The notes beneath the pieces are model-generated. The model was not told the DNA's origin and ran no database searches. It saw only the letters and a list, made by a program, of their open reading frames with translations. Made by a program: the position numbers and the translations under genes. This document shows, one piece after another, positions 9,772-19,708 of a stretch of 64,000 nt of DNA (positions within the stretch are counted from its first letter, which is position 1; every line of letters starts with the position of its first letter). Origin of the DNA: Bartonella alsatica (GTDB taxonomy: Bacteria > Pseudomonadota > Alphaproteobacteria > Rhizobiales > Rhizobiaceae); contig NZ_CP058235.1 of NCBI RefSeq assembly GCF_013388295.1, positions 846,001-910,000 on the forward strand, in the 5' to 3' direction.

Positions 9772-10758
9772 ATGACAAAAACAAAGCCTACAGTCGAAAA
9801 TGTACCCGATATCACACTCCGCGCTAGCAGTCTGTTTCATATTAATACAGATATGAAAGTCCCTGCTTTTAGCACAAAAAGCCCCCACGTTCCGGATATA
9901 GACCCCGATTATCTTTTTGATCAGCAAACGACTTTAGCGATTTTAGCAGGTTTTGCATTTAATCGCCGTGTCATGGTTTCCGGCTATCACGGCACAGGCA
10001 AATCGACACATATTGAACAAATTGCTGCACGTCTTAATTGGCCTTGTATCCGAATTAATCTTGACAGTCACGTTAGCCGTATTGACCTTGTGGGAAAAGA
10101 TGGCATTGTTTTAAAAGATGGCTTACAAATTACTGAATTTAAAGAAGGCATTTTGCCATGGGCTTATCAAACCAATGTTGCTCTTGTTTTTGATGAATAT
10201 GATGCAGGACGCCCTGATGTTATGTTTGTCATTCAACGCGTTCTTGAAGCTTCTGGACGCTTAAGCTTGCTTGACCAAAGCCGTGTTATCGCTCCTCATC
10301 CAGCATTTCGTCTTTTTGCAACTGCGAATACCATTGGTCTTGGCGATATAACAGGGCTCTATCATGGCACACAACAAATCAATCAAGCCCAAATGGATCG
10401 TTGGTCTATTGTAACAATACTTAATTATTTGCCGCATGATAAAGAGGTTGACATCGTTTGTTCAAAGGTCAAATCTTTTCAAACAACAGAAGGGAAAAAA
10501 ATAGTTTCACAAATGGTTCATGTTGCTAATATGGTACGCCAATCTTTTATCAACGGAGATCTTTCAACAGTCATGAGCCCGCGTACTGTCATCACTTGGG
10601 CAGAAAACACAACAATTTTTCAAAACGTCGGTTTTGCCTTCCGGCTCACCTTTCTGAATAAATGTGATGAACTCGAACGTAGTACTGTCGCAGAATTTTA
10701 TCAACGTGCTTTTGGAGAAGAACTTCCCGAATCACTCATTCATGGTGTTACGCCTTAA
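9772..10758 (+). CDS. cobS: CobS-like AAA+ ATPase (cobaltochelatase subunit family)
   Basis: CobS with CobT forms the AAA+ chaperone part of aerobic cobaltochelatase, which together with CobN inserts cobalt into hydrogenobyrinic acid diamide. The 328-residue protein has Walker [10 protein letters not shown] at 71-79 and Walker B LVFDEYD at 138-144. It then has the MDRWSIV segment typical of MoxR/CobS-type ATPases. No cobN or other corrin gene is in this window, so the substrate may differ. The stop is followed at once by the ribosome-binding site of cobT, so the pair is an operon. Confidence 0.9.
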   Translation: MTKTKPTVENVPDITLRASSLFHINTDMKVPAFSTKSPHVPDIDPDYLFDQQTTLAILAGFAFNRRVMVSGYHGTGKSTHIEQIAARLNWPCIRINLDSHVSRIDLVGKDGIVLKDGLQITEFKEGILPWAYQTNVALVFDEYDAGRPDVMFVIQRVLEASGRLSLLDQSRVIAPHPAFRLFATANTIGLGDITGLYHGTQQINQAQMDRWSIVTILNYLPHDKEVDIVCSKVKSFQTTEGKKIVSQMVHVANMVRQSFINGDLSTVMSPRTVITWAENTTIFQNVGFAFRLTFLNKCDELERSTVAEFYQRAFGEELPESLIHGVTP

Positions 10759-10772
10759 GGAATGTGTCAATC

Positions 10773-12662
10773 ATGGCAATCAATACTGGCGACAACAAAA
10801 ATTTAACAAATGATTCTCTCAACAGTACTCTTGATGCTAGAGCTTTTAAAAAAGCACTTTCCACCTGTATTCGTGCAATTGCTGGCACACCTAACCTTGA
10901 GGTCTCTTTTAGTCATAATAAACCAGCTTTAAGCAAAAATTATGCACATTTACCGGAATTGCCACAACATGCAACAGATAAAGACATAACAATCATCCGT
11001 GGATTAGGCGATTCCATAGCTCTCCGCACAGCATGGCATGATACGCGTATTCACACACAATTTTCTCCACTAGAATCAGAAGCACGTGCCATCTTTGATG
11101 CTCTTGAGCAAACACGTATTGAAGCAATCGGTACTTTAGCCATGAAAGGTATTGCACGAAATCTTGATGTAATGCTTGCCGATAAGTATCAAAAAGCCCA
11201 TTACCAAAAGATTAGCACCCAAAATGAAGCACCTATTGAAGAAGCAATTGCGCTTTTATTACGCGAAAAAATAACAGAACGCCCTCCCCCCAAAGAAGCT
11301 GGATCTGTTTTAGAGTTATGGCGTCAAGAAATTGAACAAAAAGCTGCAACAGAACTGAATGAACTAACACATCATATTCAAAACCAACAAGCATTTGCAC
11401 AAATTGTTCGTCAAATGCTTGTTGCATTAAAAATGACAGCTCAACCTGAAGAAACGTCTAACAACGAAAAACTAAGAAACGGATGTGAACTTCAAAAAGT
11501 AGCAGAACAAAAAAGCAAAAACCAAAAACACGCCAAACTTGAAGAACAAACAGGTACTGAAGAAGAAAGTGATGTGCAAGACAGAGGAAAAACTCGAGCG
11601 ATACAACCAAACAGCGATGATAAAGACAAAGAAGAGCAAAAAAGAGCTTCTTGGCAAGAAAAATCGAGCCAATCCAAACGTCTTTTCACTGTTTTAGAAC
11701 AAATGGAAAAACTTACTGATTATAAAGTTTTCACCCGCCAATTTGATGAAGTTTTGGAAGTAACAGATTTTTGTTCTGAAAGCGAATTAAATCATTTGCG
11801 CCATTATCTTGATAAGCAAGTCAATCATCTCCAAAATATTGTTGGGCGCTTAGCAAATCGCCTACAACGCCGTCTTATGGTACAACAAAATCGCAATTGG
11901 AACTTTGACCTTGAAGAAGGATATCTCGATACAGCACGACTCTCTCGCCTTATCATTGATCCTATGCAACCACTCTCATTCAAAATGGAAAGCAATACCC
12001 AATTTCGAGATACTATTGTTTCACTACTCATTGATAATTCTGGCTCAATGCGAGGGCGACCAATTACGGTTGCAGCAAGTTGTGCAGATATTTTGGCGCA
12101 AACTCTTGAACGTTGTAATGTAAAAGTTGAAATTCTAGGCTTTACTACTAAAACTTGGAAAGGAGGGAAATCGCGCGAACAGTGGCTCAAGCAAAACAAA
12201 CCCAATCATCCTGGCCGTCTTAACGATTTATGTCACATTATCTATAAAAGTGCTGATACCCCATGGCGTCGAGCACGGCGCAATCTAGGTTTAATGATGC
12301 AGGAGGGATTACTGAAAGAAAATATCGATGGTGAAGCATTGATTTGGGCGCATCAACGCCTTTTATCACGACATGAACAACGTCGCATTCTTATGGTCAT
12401 TTCTGATGGAGCCCCTGTTGACGATTCGACACTATCGGTTAACCCCAGCAATTATCTGGAAAAACATTTACGCGCAGTGATTAAAATAATCCAAACACAT
12501 TCACCTGTAGAACTCATTGCTATTGGAATTGGTCATGATGTCACACGTTATTATCAACACGCTGTAACAATCATGAATGCCGAAGAACTCGCAAGTGCTA
12601 TAACAAAACAATTAGAAGTGCTCTTTAGCGATAAAAAAACTCATCTTCATAAGAGACTCTAA
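10773..12662 (+). CDS. cobT: CobT-like VWA-domain protein (cobaltochelatase subunit family)
   Basis: CobT is the von Willebrand A partner of CobS. The roughly 629-residue protein has an N-terminal helical region and an acidic, Lys/Gln/Glu-rich linker (about residues 225-310). A C-terminal VWA domain has the metal-ion site DNSGSMRG near residue 419. I choose the ATG at 10773 because AAGGA lies 11 nt upstream. A GTG at 10764 gives only 3 extra residues and sits too close to that site. Length is normal. Pairing with CobS mirrors MoxR-VWA chaperone systems. Confidence 0.9.
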   Translation: MAINTGDNKNLTNDSLNSTLDARAFKKALSTCIRAIAGTPNLEVSFSHNKPALSKNYAHLPELPQHATDKDITIIRGLGDSIALRTAWHDTRIHTQFSPLESEARAIFDALEQTRIEAIGTLAMKGIARNLDVMLADKYQKAHYQKISTQNEAPIEEAIALLLREKITERPPPKEAGSVLELWRQEIEQKAATELNELTHHIQNQQAFAQIVRQMLVALKMTAQPEETSNNEKLRNGCELQKVAEQKSKNQKHAKLEEQTGTEEESDVQDRGKTRAIQPNSDDKDKEEQKRASWQEKSSQSKRLFTVLEQMEKLTDYKVFTRQFDEVLEVTDFCSESELNHLRHYLDKQVNHLQNIVGRLANRLQRRLMVQQNRNWNFDLEEGYLDTARLSRLIIDPMQPLSFKMESNTQFRDTIVSLLIDNSGSMRGRPITVAASCADILAQTLERCNVKVEILGFTTKTWKGGKSREQWLKQNKPNHPGRLNDLCHIIYKSADTPWRRARRNLGLMMQEGLLKENIDGEALIWAHQRLLSRHEQRRILMVISDGAPVDDSTLSVNPSNYLEKHLRAVIKIIQTHSPVELIAIGIGHDVTRYYQHAVTIMNAEELASAITKQLEVLFSDKKTHLHKRL

Positions 12663-13497
12663 AAAACGCGCCTTGTATTTTAAATGGCTCCTTTTCCGAA
12701 AAACTAGTTCACCACAAGATAAAAATACAAGCTAAGTTATTTCGCTCCTTTCTTTCCTCATCCCTATCATAAACAGTCCCACTGCCATTAGAAAATTGAC
12801 TACAGCACAGTACCAAAACCAAACCACTATGCATTCCCTCATAAATCTCATCTACTTATGAAGGTAAAAGCTAACACCACCATTCTCTTTTCCAGCGTTC
12901 AATGCACTTTCTCTTATATTAAGATAGTTCATAAGAAACGTCATCTTTTATAAAATGATTTTTATCTACTCACCAATCCCATTTGTGACATACAATAAAC
13001 AGTTTTTATTGATTCATCACGAACAGATTTCAAATAAGAAATTACGATATTTGAAACTTCCATTCAAATTGCAAACGATGAATTATCCTTACAAATCAAT
13101 GTATACTTTTTTACTTGATCATTGGTAATAACTAAAATGATCATCATTTTTTAGCTTTCTAAATTTCAGAGTACAGCTTTCCCCCGAAAAGTTTTTTAAA
13201 ACCACACTTCATTAAATAATAGTTATTTGTAGAACATTCTTTATGTTTTCGTCATCCCCCCAAAAAGCCACATTTGAAAGAATTAAATTGTCCACAACAC
13301 ACAACTATGACTCTTTGGTGGACTATTATCTCCCAAACTCAAATAATAGCTTGAGATATATTAAAACATGAAATATCTATAGCGAAAATGGTTCTAAAAT
13401 GCCGCTCTTCTAAAAGGCAATAGGCAATTCTCTCACTTTCAAGAAAACAAAAAGACAAAACTTATTATTTACTACCAACAAAAGATGAATCACCTTT
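12663..13497. other. 835-nt gap with no recognised gene
   Basis: Frames on both strands are short and stop-rich. A 39-codon minus-strand frame at 12732-12851 encodes one hydrophobic segment followed by a basic tail. It resembles the last membrane helix of a transporter, but this is too little to call. A 7-bp AT-rich inverted repeat (CTATTAT...ATAATAG) lies near 13320-13350. The gap looks like decayed DNA. Confidence 0.5.
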
Positions 13498-14151
13498 TTA
13501 ATTACTTTGATAAAGAGAGAGTCTCACAGCTCTAAGAATTGTTCCATAAGGAATTAACATAAATAAACTCATAATGATTTTTACGGCAAAATCGCCAAAA
13601 GCAAGTGAAAACCAAACTGGAATCCCAATCCCTCCCCAAATAAAGCTCCTTACAAGTGAACTATCAGCATAACCTGTCATCTGATCGATAAAGGCAAAAG
13701 AGCTAGAAAAAGCAAGAGCAAAAAATAAAACCGTATCCAAAGCTGAACCCACAAACGCCGCTGCTAAAGGTGCTTTCCACCACGTTTTACGCCGCAAAGG
13801 AGTAAAAATAACAATATCAAGAAGTTGCCCAAATAAAAATGCCAAACTTGAAGCAATTGCAAGCCGCGGAGTAACCAAAATCCAAGAAACAAAAACACCA
13901 GCGAAAAAACCAGCATAAACCACACGCCGTGCAGCAGCTGGTCCATAAAAGCGATTAGTCAAATCATTAATCAAAAAAGCAAATGGATAAGTAAAAGCAC
14001 CGTACGTCAGCAACTCATTTAAACCAAACCAATAAACAGGATACTGAACCAGAATATTAGAAGCGATCACAACAAGACACATTGCAAAGATAGAAAAAGC
14101 GATACATTTTCTCTTTTGTTGTGCTAACAAAAAACCGTATGTTGAAAACAT
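13498..14151 (-). CDS. Queuosine precursor transporter (YhhQ/VUT family)
   Basis: Integral inner-membrane protein of the VUT family (PF02592), whose characterised member YhhQ imports preQ0/preQ1 for queuosine synthesis. The 217 residues give about six hydrophobic segments. The conserved ELLTYGAFTYPFAFLINDLT (residues about 45-64) and RFYGPAAARRVVY segments identify the family. I start at the ATG at 14151; an upstream TTG at 14202 has no support. No preQ1 riboswitch-like sequence was found upstream. The presence of a salvage transporter fits a host-dependent organism. Confidence 0.85.
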   Translation of the reverse strand: MFSTYGFLLAQQKRKCIAFSIFAMCLVVIASNILVQYPVYWFGLNELLTYGAFTYPFAFLINDLTNRFYGPAAARRVVYAGFFAGVFVSWILVTPRLAIASSLAFLFGQLLDIVIFTPLRRKTWWKAPLAAAFVGSALDTVLFFALAFSSSFAFIDQMTGYADSSLVRSFIWGGIGIPVWFSLAFGDFAVKIIMSLFMLIPYGTILRAVRLSLYQSN

Positions 14152-14266
14152 TTTTTTACTGGAGATATGAAACCAATCAATATAACAATCTAAAAAGTAC
14201 AAAACTAAAAAACAGTACCTCTATAGAACGGAAAAAACCACTTTAGGATGAACAAAAGCGATTGCA

Positions 14267-14554
14267 CTATTTGTTTAGTTTTTTCTTAACGATCTGACGC
14301 TTTAACAAACGCGCACGTTGTGACAATTTCTTATCATCAGCTTTGAGCAAAAAACCATCCAAGCCACCGCGGTGCTCAACAGAACGCAAAGCACTTGCCG
14401 AAACACGCAAACGGAAATTTTGCTGTAACACTTCCGAAATCAATGTCACATTGCAAAGATTTGGTAAAAAACGACGACGGGTTTTATTGTTCGCATGGCT
14501 AACATTATTGCCATAAAGAACTGTTTTTCCTGTCAATTCGCAAGCACGAGACAT
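14267..14554 (-). CDS. rpmB: 50S ribosomal protein L28
   Basis: The 95-residue protein begins [10 protein letters not shown] and has the [15 protein letters not shown] core and the [20 protein letters not shown] segment of L28. It lacks the paired Cys zinc motifs. The ATG at 14554 follows AAGGTG by 6 nt. A GTG three codons upstream overlaps that site. A strong promoter overlapping an inverted repeat lies at 14666-14726, giving a leader of about 105 nt. Confidence 0.96.
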   Translation of the reverse strand: MSRACELTGKTVLYGNNVSHANNKTRRRFLPNLCNVTLISEVLQQNFRLRVSASALRSVEHRGGLDGFLLKADDKKLSQRARLLKRQIVKKKLNK

Positions 14555-14665
14555 AAACTTCACCTTATAAACTCTAAGAAACTCCTAAATCCCAATACCC
14601 GTAAAACAGAATGAATGCAACACACACCACTTCCGGAAACAGATATTATTGAGGATTTGTGTTTT

Positions 14666-14726
14666 TAATAGGGTGTCGATACCAAAAGGTCAAGTCTTTT
14701 ATAAAACCTTTTGTATCCTTATCGAC
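14666..14726 (-). promoter_or_regulatory. rpmB promoter with overlapping inverted repeat
   Basis: On the minus strand CTTGAC (14694-14689), a 17-nt spacer and CTATTA (14671-14666) closely match the alphaproteobacterial housekeeping promoter. Overlapping it is a nested inverted repeat: GTCGAT (14675-14680) with ATCGAC (14721-14726) outside, and AAAAGGT (14684-14690) with ACCTTTT (14706-14712) inside. The inner arm covers part of the -35 element, as expected of a repressor site. surf1 is divergent on the other side. Confidence 0.55.
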
Positions 14727-14825
14727 TCATTCTACTATCTGTTCCTATAAAGGCGAAGAAAATATTTTTTTTTAACTCTCACCGTGCTAAAAGAATACTT
14801 ACCATCCTAAAAGGAAGCATTAATC

Positions 14826-15611
14826 ATGAATAAAATAGATCCTTCCATGAAAAAGCTTCAACAAGAATATATCCGTTTTTCTTCACTTCTGTTTGGTATA
14901 TTATGCGTGTGTTTTTTTCTTCTTTTTAGTGCACTAGGTGTATGGCAAATACAACGATTAAACTGGAAAACAAATCTTATTACCAGTGCTAAGCAACGGA
15001 TTCATTTGCCTCCCATAAAAGCACCATCCCAAAATCAATGGGCACATATTACTTTTGAAAAAGACGAATATCGCCCTGTCGTTATCACAGGAAAATTTTT
15101 ATCAAATAAAAATATTTTAGTCACTGCTGTTGCTCAAGATACCACGGGCTACTGGGTTTTGACTCCTTTACAAACAGCCGATAATACTCTGACCTTTGTG
15201 AATCGTGGTTTTATCCCCATGGACGCACGCAATGACTTTCAAAACTCAGAAAAATCACACACTAGTGCCCCACCTCATAAACATTCTGCAACAGATACAA
15301 AGCAAACCACAATTATAGGGTTATTGCGCATGAGTGAAAAAAATAGTTTTTTTCCACGCAAAAATAATCCTGATAAGAATTTATGGTACACGCGGGATCT
15401 CTCTGCTATGGCACAAAAACTTGGTTTATCCGATGTTGCACCTTATTTCATTGATGCTGGAAAAAAAACAGCCAAGCAAGAAGCCTTTCCCATTGCTGGT
15501 CTCACTATTGTGCATTTTCAAAACAATCATCTGATCTACGCTATTACATGGTTTATCTTAGCCGCTGGTGTTCTAGGAGCTTCTCTTTTTCTGCTAAGAC
15601 AAAAAAGATAA
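14826..15611 (+). CDS. SURF1 family cytochrome oxidase assembly protein
   Basis: SURF1 (Shy1) proteins assist haem a insertion into the aa3-type cytochrome c oxidase. The 261-residue protein has the typical two-helix topology: a membrane segment at about 20-40 ending in the signature GVWQIQRLNWK, a periplasmic domain, and a second membrane helix at about 236-257. In many relatives surf1 follows the cox genes and precedes ispH; neither is here, so it has become separated. A GGA ribosome-binding site precedes the ATG. Confidence 0.88.
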   Translation: MNKIDPSMKKLQQEYIRFSSLLFGILCVCFFLLFSALGVWQIQRLNWKTNLITSAKQRIHLPPIKAPSQNQWAHITFEKDEYRPVVITGKFLSNKNILVTAVAQDTTGYWVLTPLQTADNTLTFVNRGFIPMDARNDFQNSEKSHTSAPPHKHSATDTKQTTIIGLLRMSEKNSFFPRKNNPDKNLWYTRDLSAMAQKLGLSDVAPYFIDAGKKTAKQEAFPIAGLTIVHFQNNHLIYAITWFILAAGVLGASLFLLRQKR

Positions 15612-16194
15612 GAAACAAGGTACCTAACCTTATGAAATATGATTGTTAACAGTATTGCTTTAAGCAATATACATTCCACAACAGATCATATCTTCTTCCT
15701 TTTGTTAAGAATTTTAAAACAAAGATATTTGTTTTTTCAAAAAACAGCATGCAATGATCACCAAAGAAAACACATTACGCCTCCCTTAAATATGCTCTAT
15801 TTACCATACCCAAAATAGAGGAAAACACCCACTCTGCACCTCTTCTCACAACAAGGTGCCTGTTACAAATACCATCATAAATAATCTTAGAAAAACTTGT
15901 AGGAATAATGCCATACAATTAAATCAATATTGTCATGATAAACGCTAAGATCATTAAGTCCACACGTTGAAGATGACTCCATACATTCACCTTCCTCCAA
16001 TAACAGCACTAATTACTACAGGAGCGTAAAATATTCATACTGTTATTCAAATCTGATATTACCCTTTTTGAGGCAGAGAACAGAGGAAATCACAAAAAAG
16101 AGTTGTATTATAACTTCATGATAGATATGCACTTACAACATAAGAAGTTTATTTAAAATTCATCTCGTTTAAAAAGAACAACCACCAAAATCCG
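15612..16194. other. 583-nt gap with no recognised gene
   Basis: No protein remnant could be read in either strand. A near-perfect 17-nt palindrome (TATTGCTT-T-AAGCAATA, 15653-15669) lies about 40 nt past surf1 and has no T-run after it. In related genomes ispH-thrB-rnhA often follow surf1; I see no trace of them. Confidence 0.5.
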
Positions 16195-17811
16195 TTAATG
16201 GCGAAAATGCCGTACACCTGTAAAAACCATAGCTAAACCATGTGCATTAGCAGCAGCAATCACTTCTTCATCACGCATTGATCCGCCTGGTTGAATAACT
16301 GCCGTAGCTCCTACTTCAGCAGCAACTAATAAACCATCTGCAAAAGGAAAAAAGGCATCCGATGCAACTACTGACCCTTTCGCAAGAGATTCCATTAAGC
16401 CTGCTCTTTGAGCACTTTCTTCAGCTTTACGCGCAGCAATCTTAGCCGCATCGATTCGGCTCATTTGGCCAGCACCAATTCCAACCGTTGCACTATTTTT
16501 TGCATAAACAATAGCATTCGATTTGACATGTTTAGCGACCCGAAAAGCAAATTGAAGATCACGCATTTCATCTTGACTTGGAGCCCGCTTTGTTACAACT
16601 TGCAGTTTAAGATCATCAACCACCACATTATCACGTGACTGCACTAAAATCCCACCTGCAAATGTTTTAGCAATAAATCCTTCATACCGTGGATCAGGGA
16701 CACCCCCTGTTATTAGTAAACGAAGATTTTTTTTCCTCGCAATAATTTCACGTGCTGCTCTTGTCGCATCAGGAGCAATAATTACTTCCGTAAAAATTTT
16801 AACAATCTCTTCCGCACATTCTTCATCAAGGGGTTGATTTAACGCAATAATTCCACCAAATGCCGATACATTATCGCACATAAGAGCTTTCAAATAAGCC
16901 TCTTTCAAACTCCTCCCTTCTGCAACACCACAAGGGTTAGCATGTTTAATAAGAGCAACAGCAGCAGTCTTTTGGGGATCAAATTCTGCCACAAGTTCAA
17001 ATGCCGCATTTGTATCATTCATATTGTTATAAGAAAGTGCTTTACCTTGCAAAAGTTTGGCCGTTGCAACACCAAAATGCTTATCTCTATTGCGATAAAA
17101 TGCCGCCTTCTGATGTGGATTTTCCCCATAGCGCATAACACTTTCAAGATGACCAGAAAAGCTCTGCCAAGATGGCGTTTCAATTTTCAAATCCTTTGCA
17201 AACCACGCTGCTATCGCTGCATCATAAGCAGCCGTATATGCATAAGCGCGCATTGCTAACTGACGTCGCATGGAAAAACTTAAACACCCATCATGTTGTT
17301 TTAATTCAGCGAGAACCAAATCATAATCACTCACCGCTGTTACCACACCGGTATAAGCGTAATTTTTTGCCGCAGCGCGGATCATTGCTGGACCCCCGAT
17401 ATCAATATTCTCAAGAATTGTTTGTCCATCAGCTCCAGACTGGACAGTCTCTTCAAAAGGATAAAGATTCACCACCAAAAGATCAATTCCATGGATGCTA
17501 TGCTTTTCCATAGCATCCTTATGGCTAGGATTCTCTCTTACTCCTAACAAAGCACCATGAATCAAGGGATGAAGTGTCTTGACACGTCCATCCATTATTT
17601 CTGGAAATCCTGTAACTTCAGCAACATCTTTTACCGGTAAACCAGCAGCCATTAAGACTTTAGCTGTTCCTCCTGTCGAAATTAATTCAACACCGTAAGC
17701 ATGAAGGGCTTGTGCAAACACAACTACATCCGTTTTATCAGACACAGAAAGAAGAACACGACGAACCTGATGAAGATCAGGTATGGGAAAATTTTTTGCA
17801 ACAATACCCAT
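16195..17811 (-). CDS. purH: Bifunctional AICAR transformylase / IMP cyclohydrolase
   Basis: PurH performs the last two steps of IMP synthesis. The 538-residue protein has an N-terminal MGS-type cyclohydrolase domain (about 15-200, with STGGTAKVL and DGRVKTLHP). The C-terminal transformylase domain contains the KHANPCG motif and the terminal [10 protein letters not shown] segment. The ATG at 17811 follows AGGA by 8 nt. The open frame further upstream is not family sequence. In Rhizobiales it follows the heparinase and rsmB genes, as here, but 130 nt apart. Confidence 0.96.
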   Translation of the reverse strand: MGIVAKNFPIPDLHQVRRVLLSVSDKTDVVVFAQALHAYGVELISTGGTAKVLMAAGLPVKDVAEVTGFPEIMDGRVKTLHPLIHGALLGVRENPSHKDAMEKHSIHGIDLLVVNLYPFEETVQSGADGQTILENIDIGGPAMIRAAAKNYAYTGVVTAVSDYDLVLAELKQHDGCLSFSMRRQLAMRAYAYTAAYDAAIAAWFAKDLKIETPSWQSFSGHLESVMRYGENPHQKAAFYRNRDKHFGVATAKLLQGKALSYNNMNDTNAAFELVAEFDPQKTAAVALIKHANPCGVAEGRSLKEAYLKALMCDNVSAFGGIIALNQPLDEECAEEIVKIFTEVIIAPDATRAAREIIARKKNLRLLITGGVPDPRYEGFIAKTFAGGILVQSRDNVVVDDLKLQVVTKRAPSQDEMRDLQFAFRVAKHVKSNAIVYAKNSATVGIGAGQMSRIDAAKIAARKAEESAQRAGLMESLAKGSVVASDAFFPFADGLLVAAEVGATAVIQPGGSMRDEEVIAAANAHGLAMVFTGVRHFRH

Positions 17812-17941
17812 TACAGAAATCCTAAAAATAACATAGTAAAATTCTCGTAAAATAAGCTTATACATTCATAGCATAAGCCTTTATCAAAATACACCGAAAG
17901 AATATCTTTACGCTTTATCAGTAACTATAAGAAAAAAATCA

Positions 17942-19678
17942 TTATTCTAATGGACAGCGGATGAAGCGCCAACGAACTTTTTCCTGAACTGCAGGGCGAA
18001 AATATAAAACAATTTGTTGTGTACGTTGCGGACCTGTTAACTCAGCAAAATCGATTGAATCTTCAAGGTAAATATCCGCATCAGGTGATATAAAATACCA
18101 CACTTGCCCATCCCTCACAGCTAAACGCACACGCTTACCATCATAATTAACTTTCACTTGCGGATGAAGATGAAATCGAACAGCAACATTATTGCGTTCA
18201 CTTTGAGCTACCTTATGTCCCTTTGACAACCCTTTTTTTGGCACAAAAAACCGATCAAAACCTTCGATCATTTCTCCATTTGTCGCTAAAATAAGCCCAC
18301 GCTCATGAACAAGATTAAAAGGCCGCACATAACCATTATGACTAGCAATAAAACCAGTCTTTTCTGAATCTTCTACACGATGCACTTTAACATTCGTTGG
18401 TCCCTCAAGCAAAAATGAAACACCACTTCTTTTTTTATAAAAAATACCCACCGAACAATCATTAACCGTTGCTGTTGAATGTGCTGGAGTAATACGCCCT
18501 AAATGTCGATATTCTTCACGCCCATAAGGATTAACACCGGTATTGATAATAAAACGGCTTCCCTGTGAAGACATTTCAAAAGACAAACATCCCGAACCAG
18601 CATGTTCTGCGGCACAACGTGGTGGAAACTTTCCTGTATCGGCAAGCACTGTTGTTTGATTAGCTTGTAAACGCTGAAACCCTGAATAACGTGCATAACT
18701 AAAAGGTTTCCCTGCCGTCTCATCAAGTTCTAAAAGTGCCGATAACTGTTCCGACACAAGAGGACCAACCCCATTAAAATGTGCCAATGTTTGATCTTCA
18801 TGGATAAAAAACCGTAAAGCCGGCAACATACGCTCAACAGAATCAATCAAAATACGCGGTGCTGTTTCATTGCTGTGCATAAAAAGATGACGTAAAGACA
18901 ATAAATCCGATAACAAATTGAGCAAGACCACAGGACTACGAGAAATATGACCGCCATCAATCAAAATCTGACGTGAAAGTTCTTCAAAAAGAAAAGTTTG
19001 CACCTTTTTTTTCATTTCCACCGAAACAGGCAAAGCAAGAGATGCAAATGTCAAAGCTGCTGCTGCTTGTAAACGTTGTTCATTGTTTTCCATACTAAAA
19101 ATCGTTATGCGCAAATAACGAAATTGGAAACCAAGTGCACGCAAAAAGCGCTTTTTAAACCGCTCACTTGCCCCTTGCAACAACATTTTCGAATGACAAA
19201 TCCACGAAATTAAACGCCGTGCTACAACCGGCGCACTCCAAGCAAGCCCTTTTACTTTTTTGCCACTATGATTAAGCCAATCTTCTAAGAGAGATCGTGC
19301 ATGTGCCGCAGCCAAATCACTCTCTGCTGCCGCCATATGCCGTAACCAATGAAAATCATGAAGAGCTGCTTCCCATTCCGGCGTTGGTGGAACTAATAAA
19401 AAAGGTGAAATAGCACCAGAATAAACAATATGGCCAGCAAAAGCAAAACGACCGTGATAAAATTCGTGCGCCATCATCGGATCAGCTACATGCAAATCAA
19501 TGGGATATGCTAAAATTTTATGGGGACGAAACCCTGAAAATCGCCAACGAAACAATGGCCCAACCCATAGACGCCGTATAAATTGATGTGCCCTATACAC
19601 AAAATCTGACGTCTTTACCTGTGAACCTTTTATCGCAACCGCCAAATCACATCTCCACTTGTGCTGAATCGAGCACAA
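17942..19678 (-). CDS. Heparinase II/III family protein
   Basis: The protein of up to 578 residues has an alpha-toroid N-terminal half (about 60-320) and a beta-sandwich half beginning near YARYSGFQRL. This is the layout of heparinase II/III-like polysaccharide lyases. The real substrate in Rhizobiales is unknown. There is no signal peptide. The start is uncertain: the frame begins with TTG at 19678, 31 nt after the rsmB stop. A nearby ATG (about 19693) is in another frame and stops after 13 codons. Conserved sequence begins near RRLWVGPLFR. Likely cotranscribed with rsmB. Confidence 0.8.
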   Translation of the reverse strand: MCSIQHKWRCDLAVAIKGSQVKTSDFVYRAHQFIRRLWVGPLFRWRFSGFRPHKILAYPIDLHVADPMMAHEFYHGRFAFAGHIVYSGAISPFLLVPPTPEWEAALHDFHWLRHMAAAESDLAAAHARSLLEDWLNHSGKKVKGLAWSAPVVARRLISWICHSKMLLQGASERFKKRFLRALGFQFRYLRITIFSMENNEQRLQAAAALTFASLALPVSVEMKKKVQTFLFEELSRQILIDGGHISRSPVVLLNLLSDLLSLRHLFMHSNETAPRILIDSVERMLPALRFFIHEDQTLAHFNGVGPLVSEQLSALLELDETAGKPFSYARYSGFQRLQANQTTVLADTGKFPPRCAAEHAGSGCLSFEMSSQGSRFIINTGVNPYGREEYRHLGRITPAHSTATVNDCSVGIFYKKRSGVSFLLEGPTNVKVHRVEDSEKTGFIASHNGYVRPFNLVHERGLILATNGEMIEGFDRFFVPKKGLSKGHKVAQSERNNVAVRFHLHPQVKVNYDGKRVRLAVRDGQVWYFISPDADIYLEDSIDFAELTGPQRTQQIVLYFRPAVQEKVRWRFIRCPLE

Positions 19679-19708
19679 TTTCAGCCATTTTAGTAAATGA
19701 ACCGTTAA

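Noticed and set aside
14152..14266. preQ1 riboswitch before the queuosine-precursor transporter
   Set aside because: An AGAGG...ACT stretch was examined, but the pseudoknot-forming A-rich tail and C-rich pairing partner of preQ1-I are not present.
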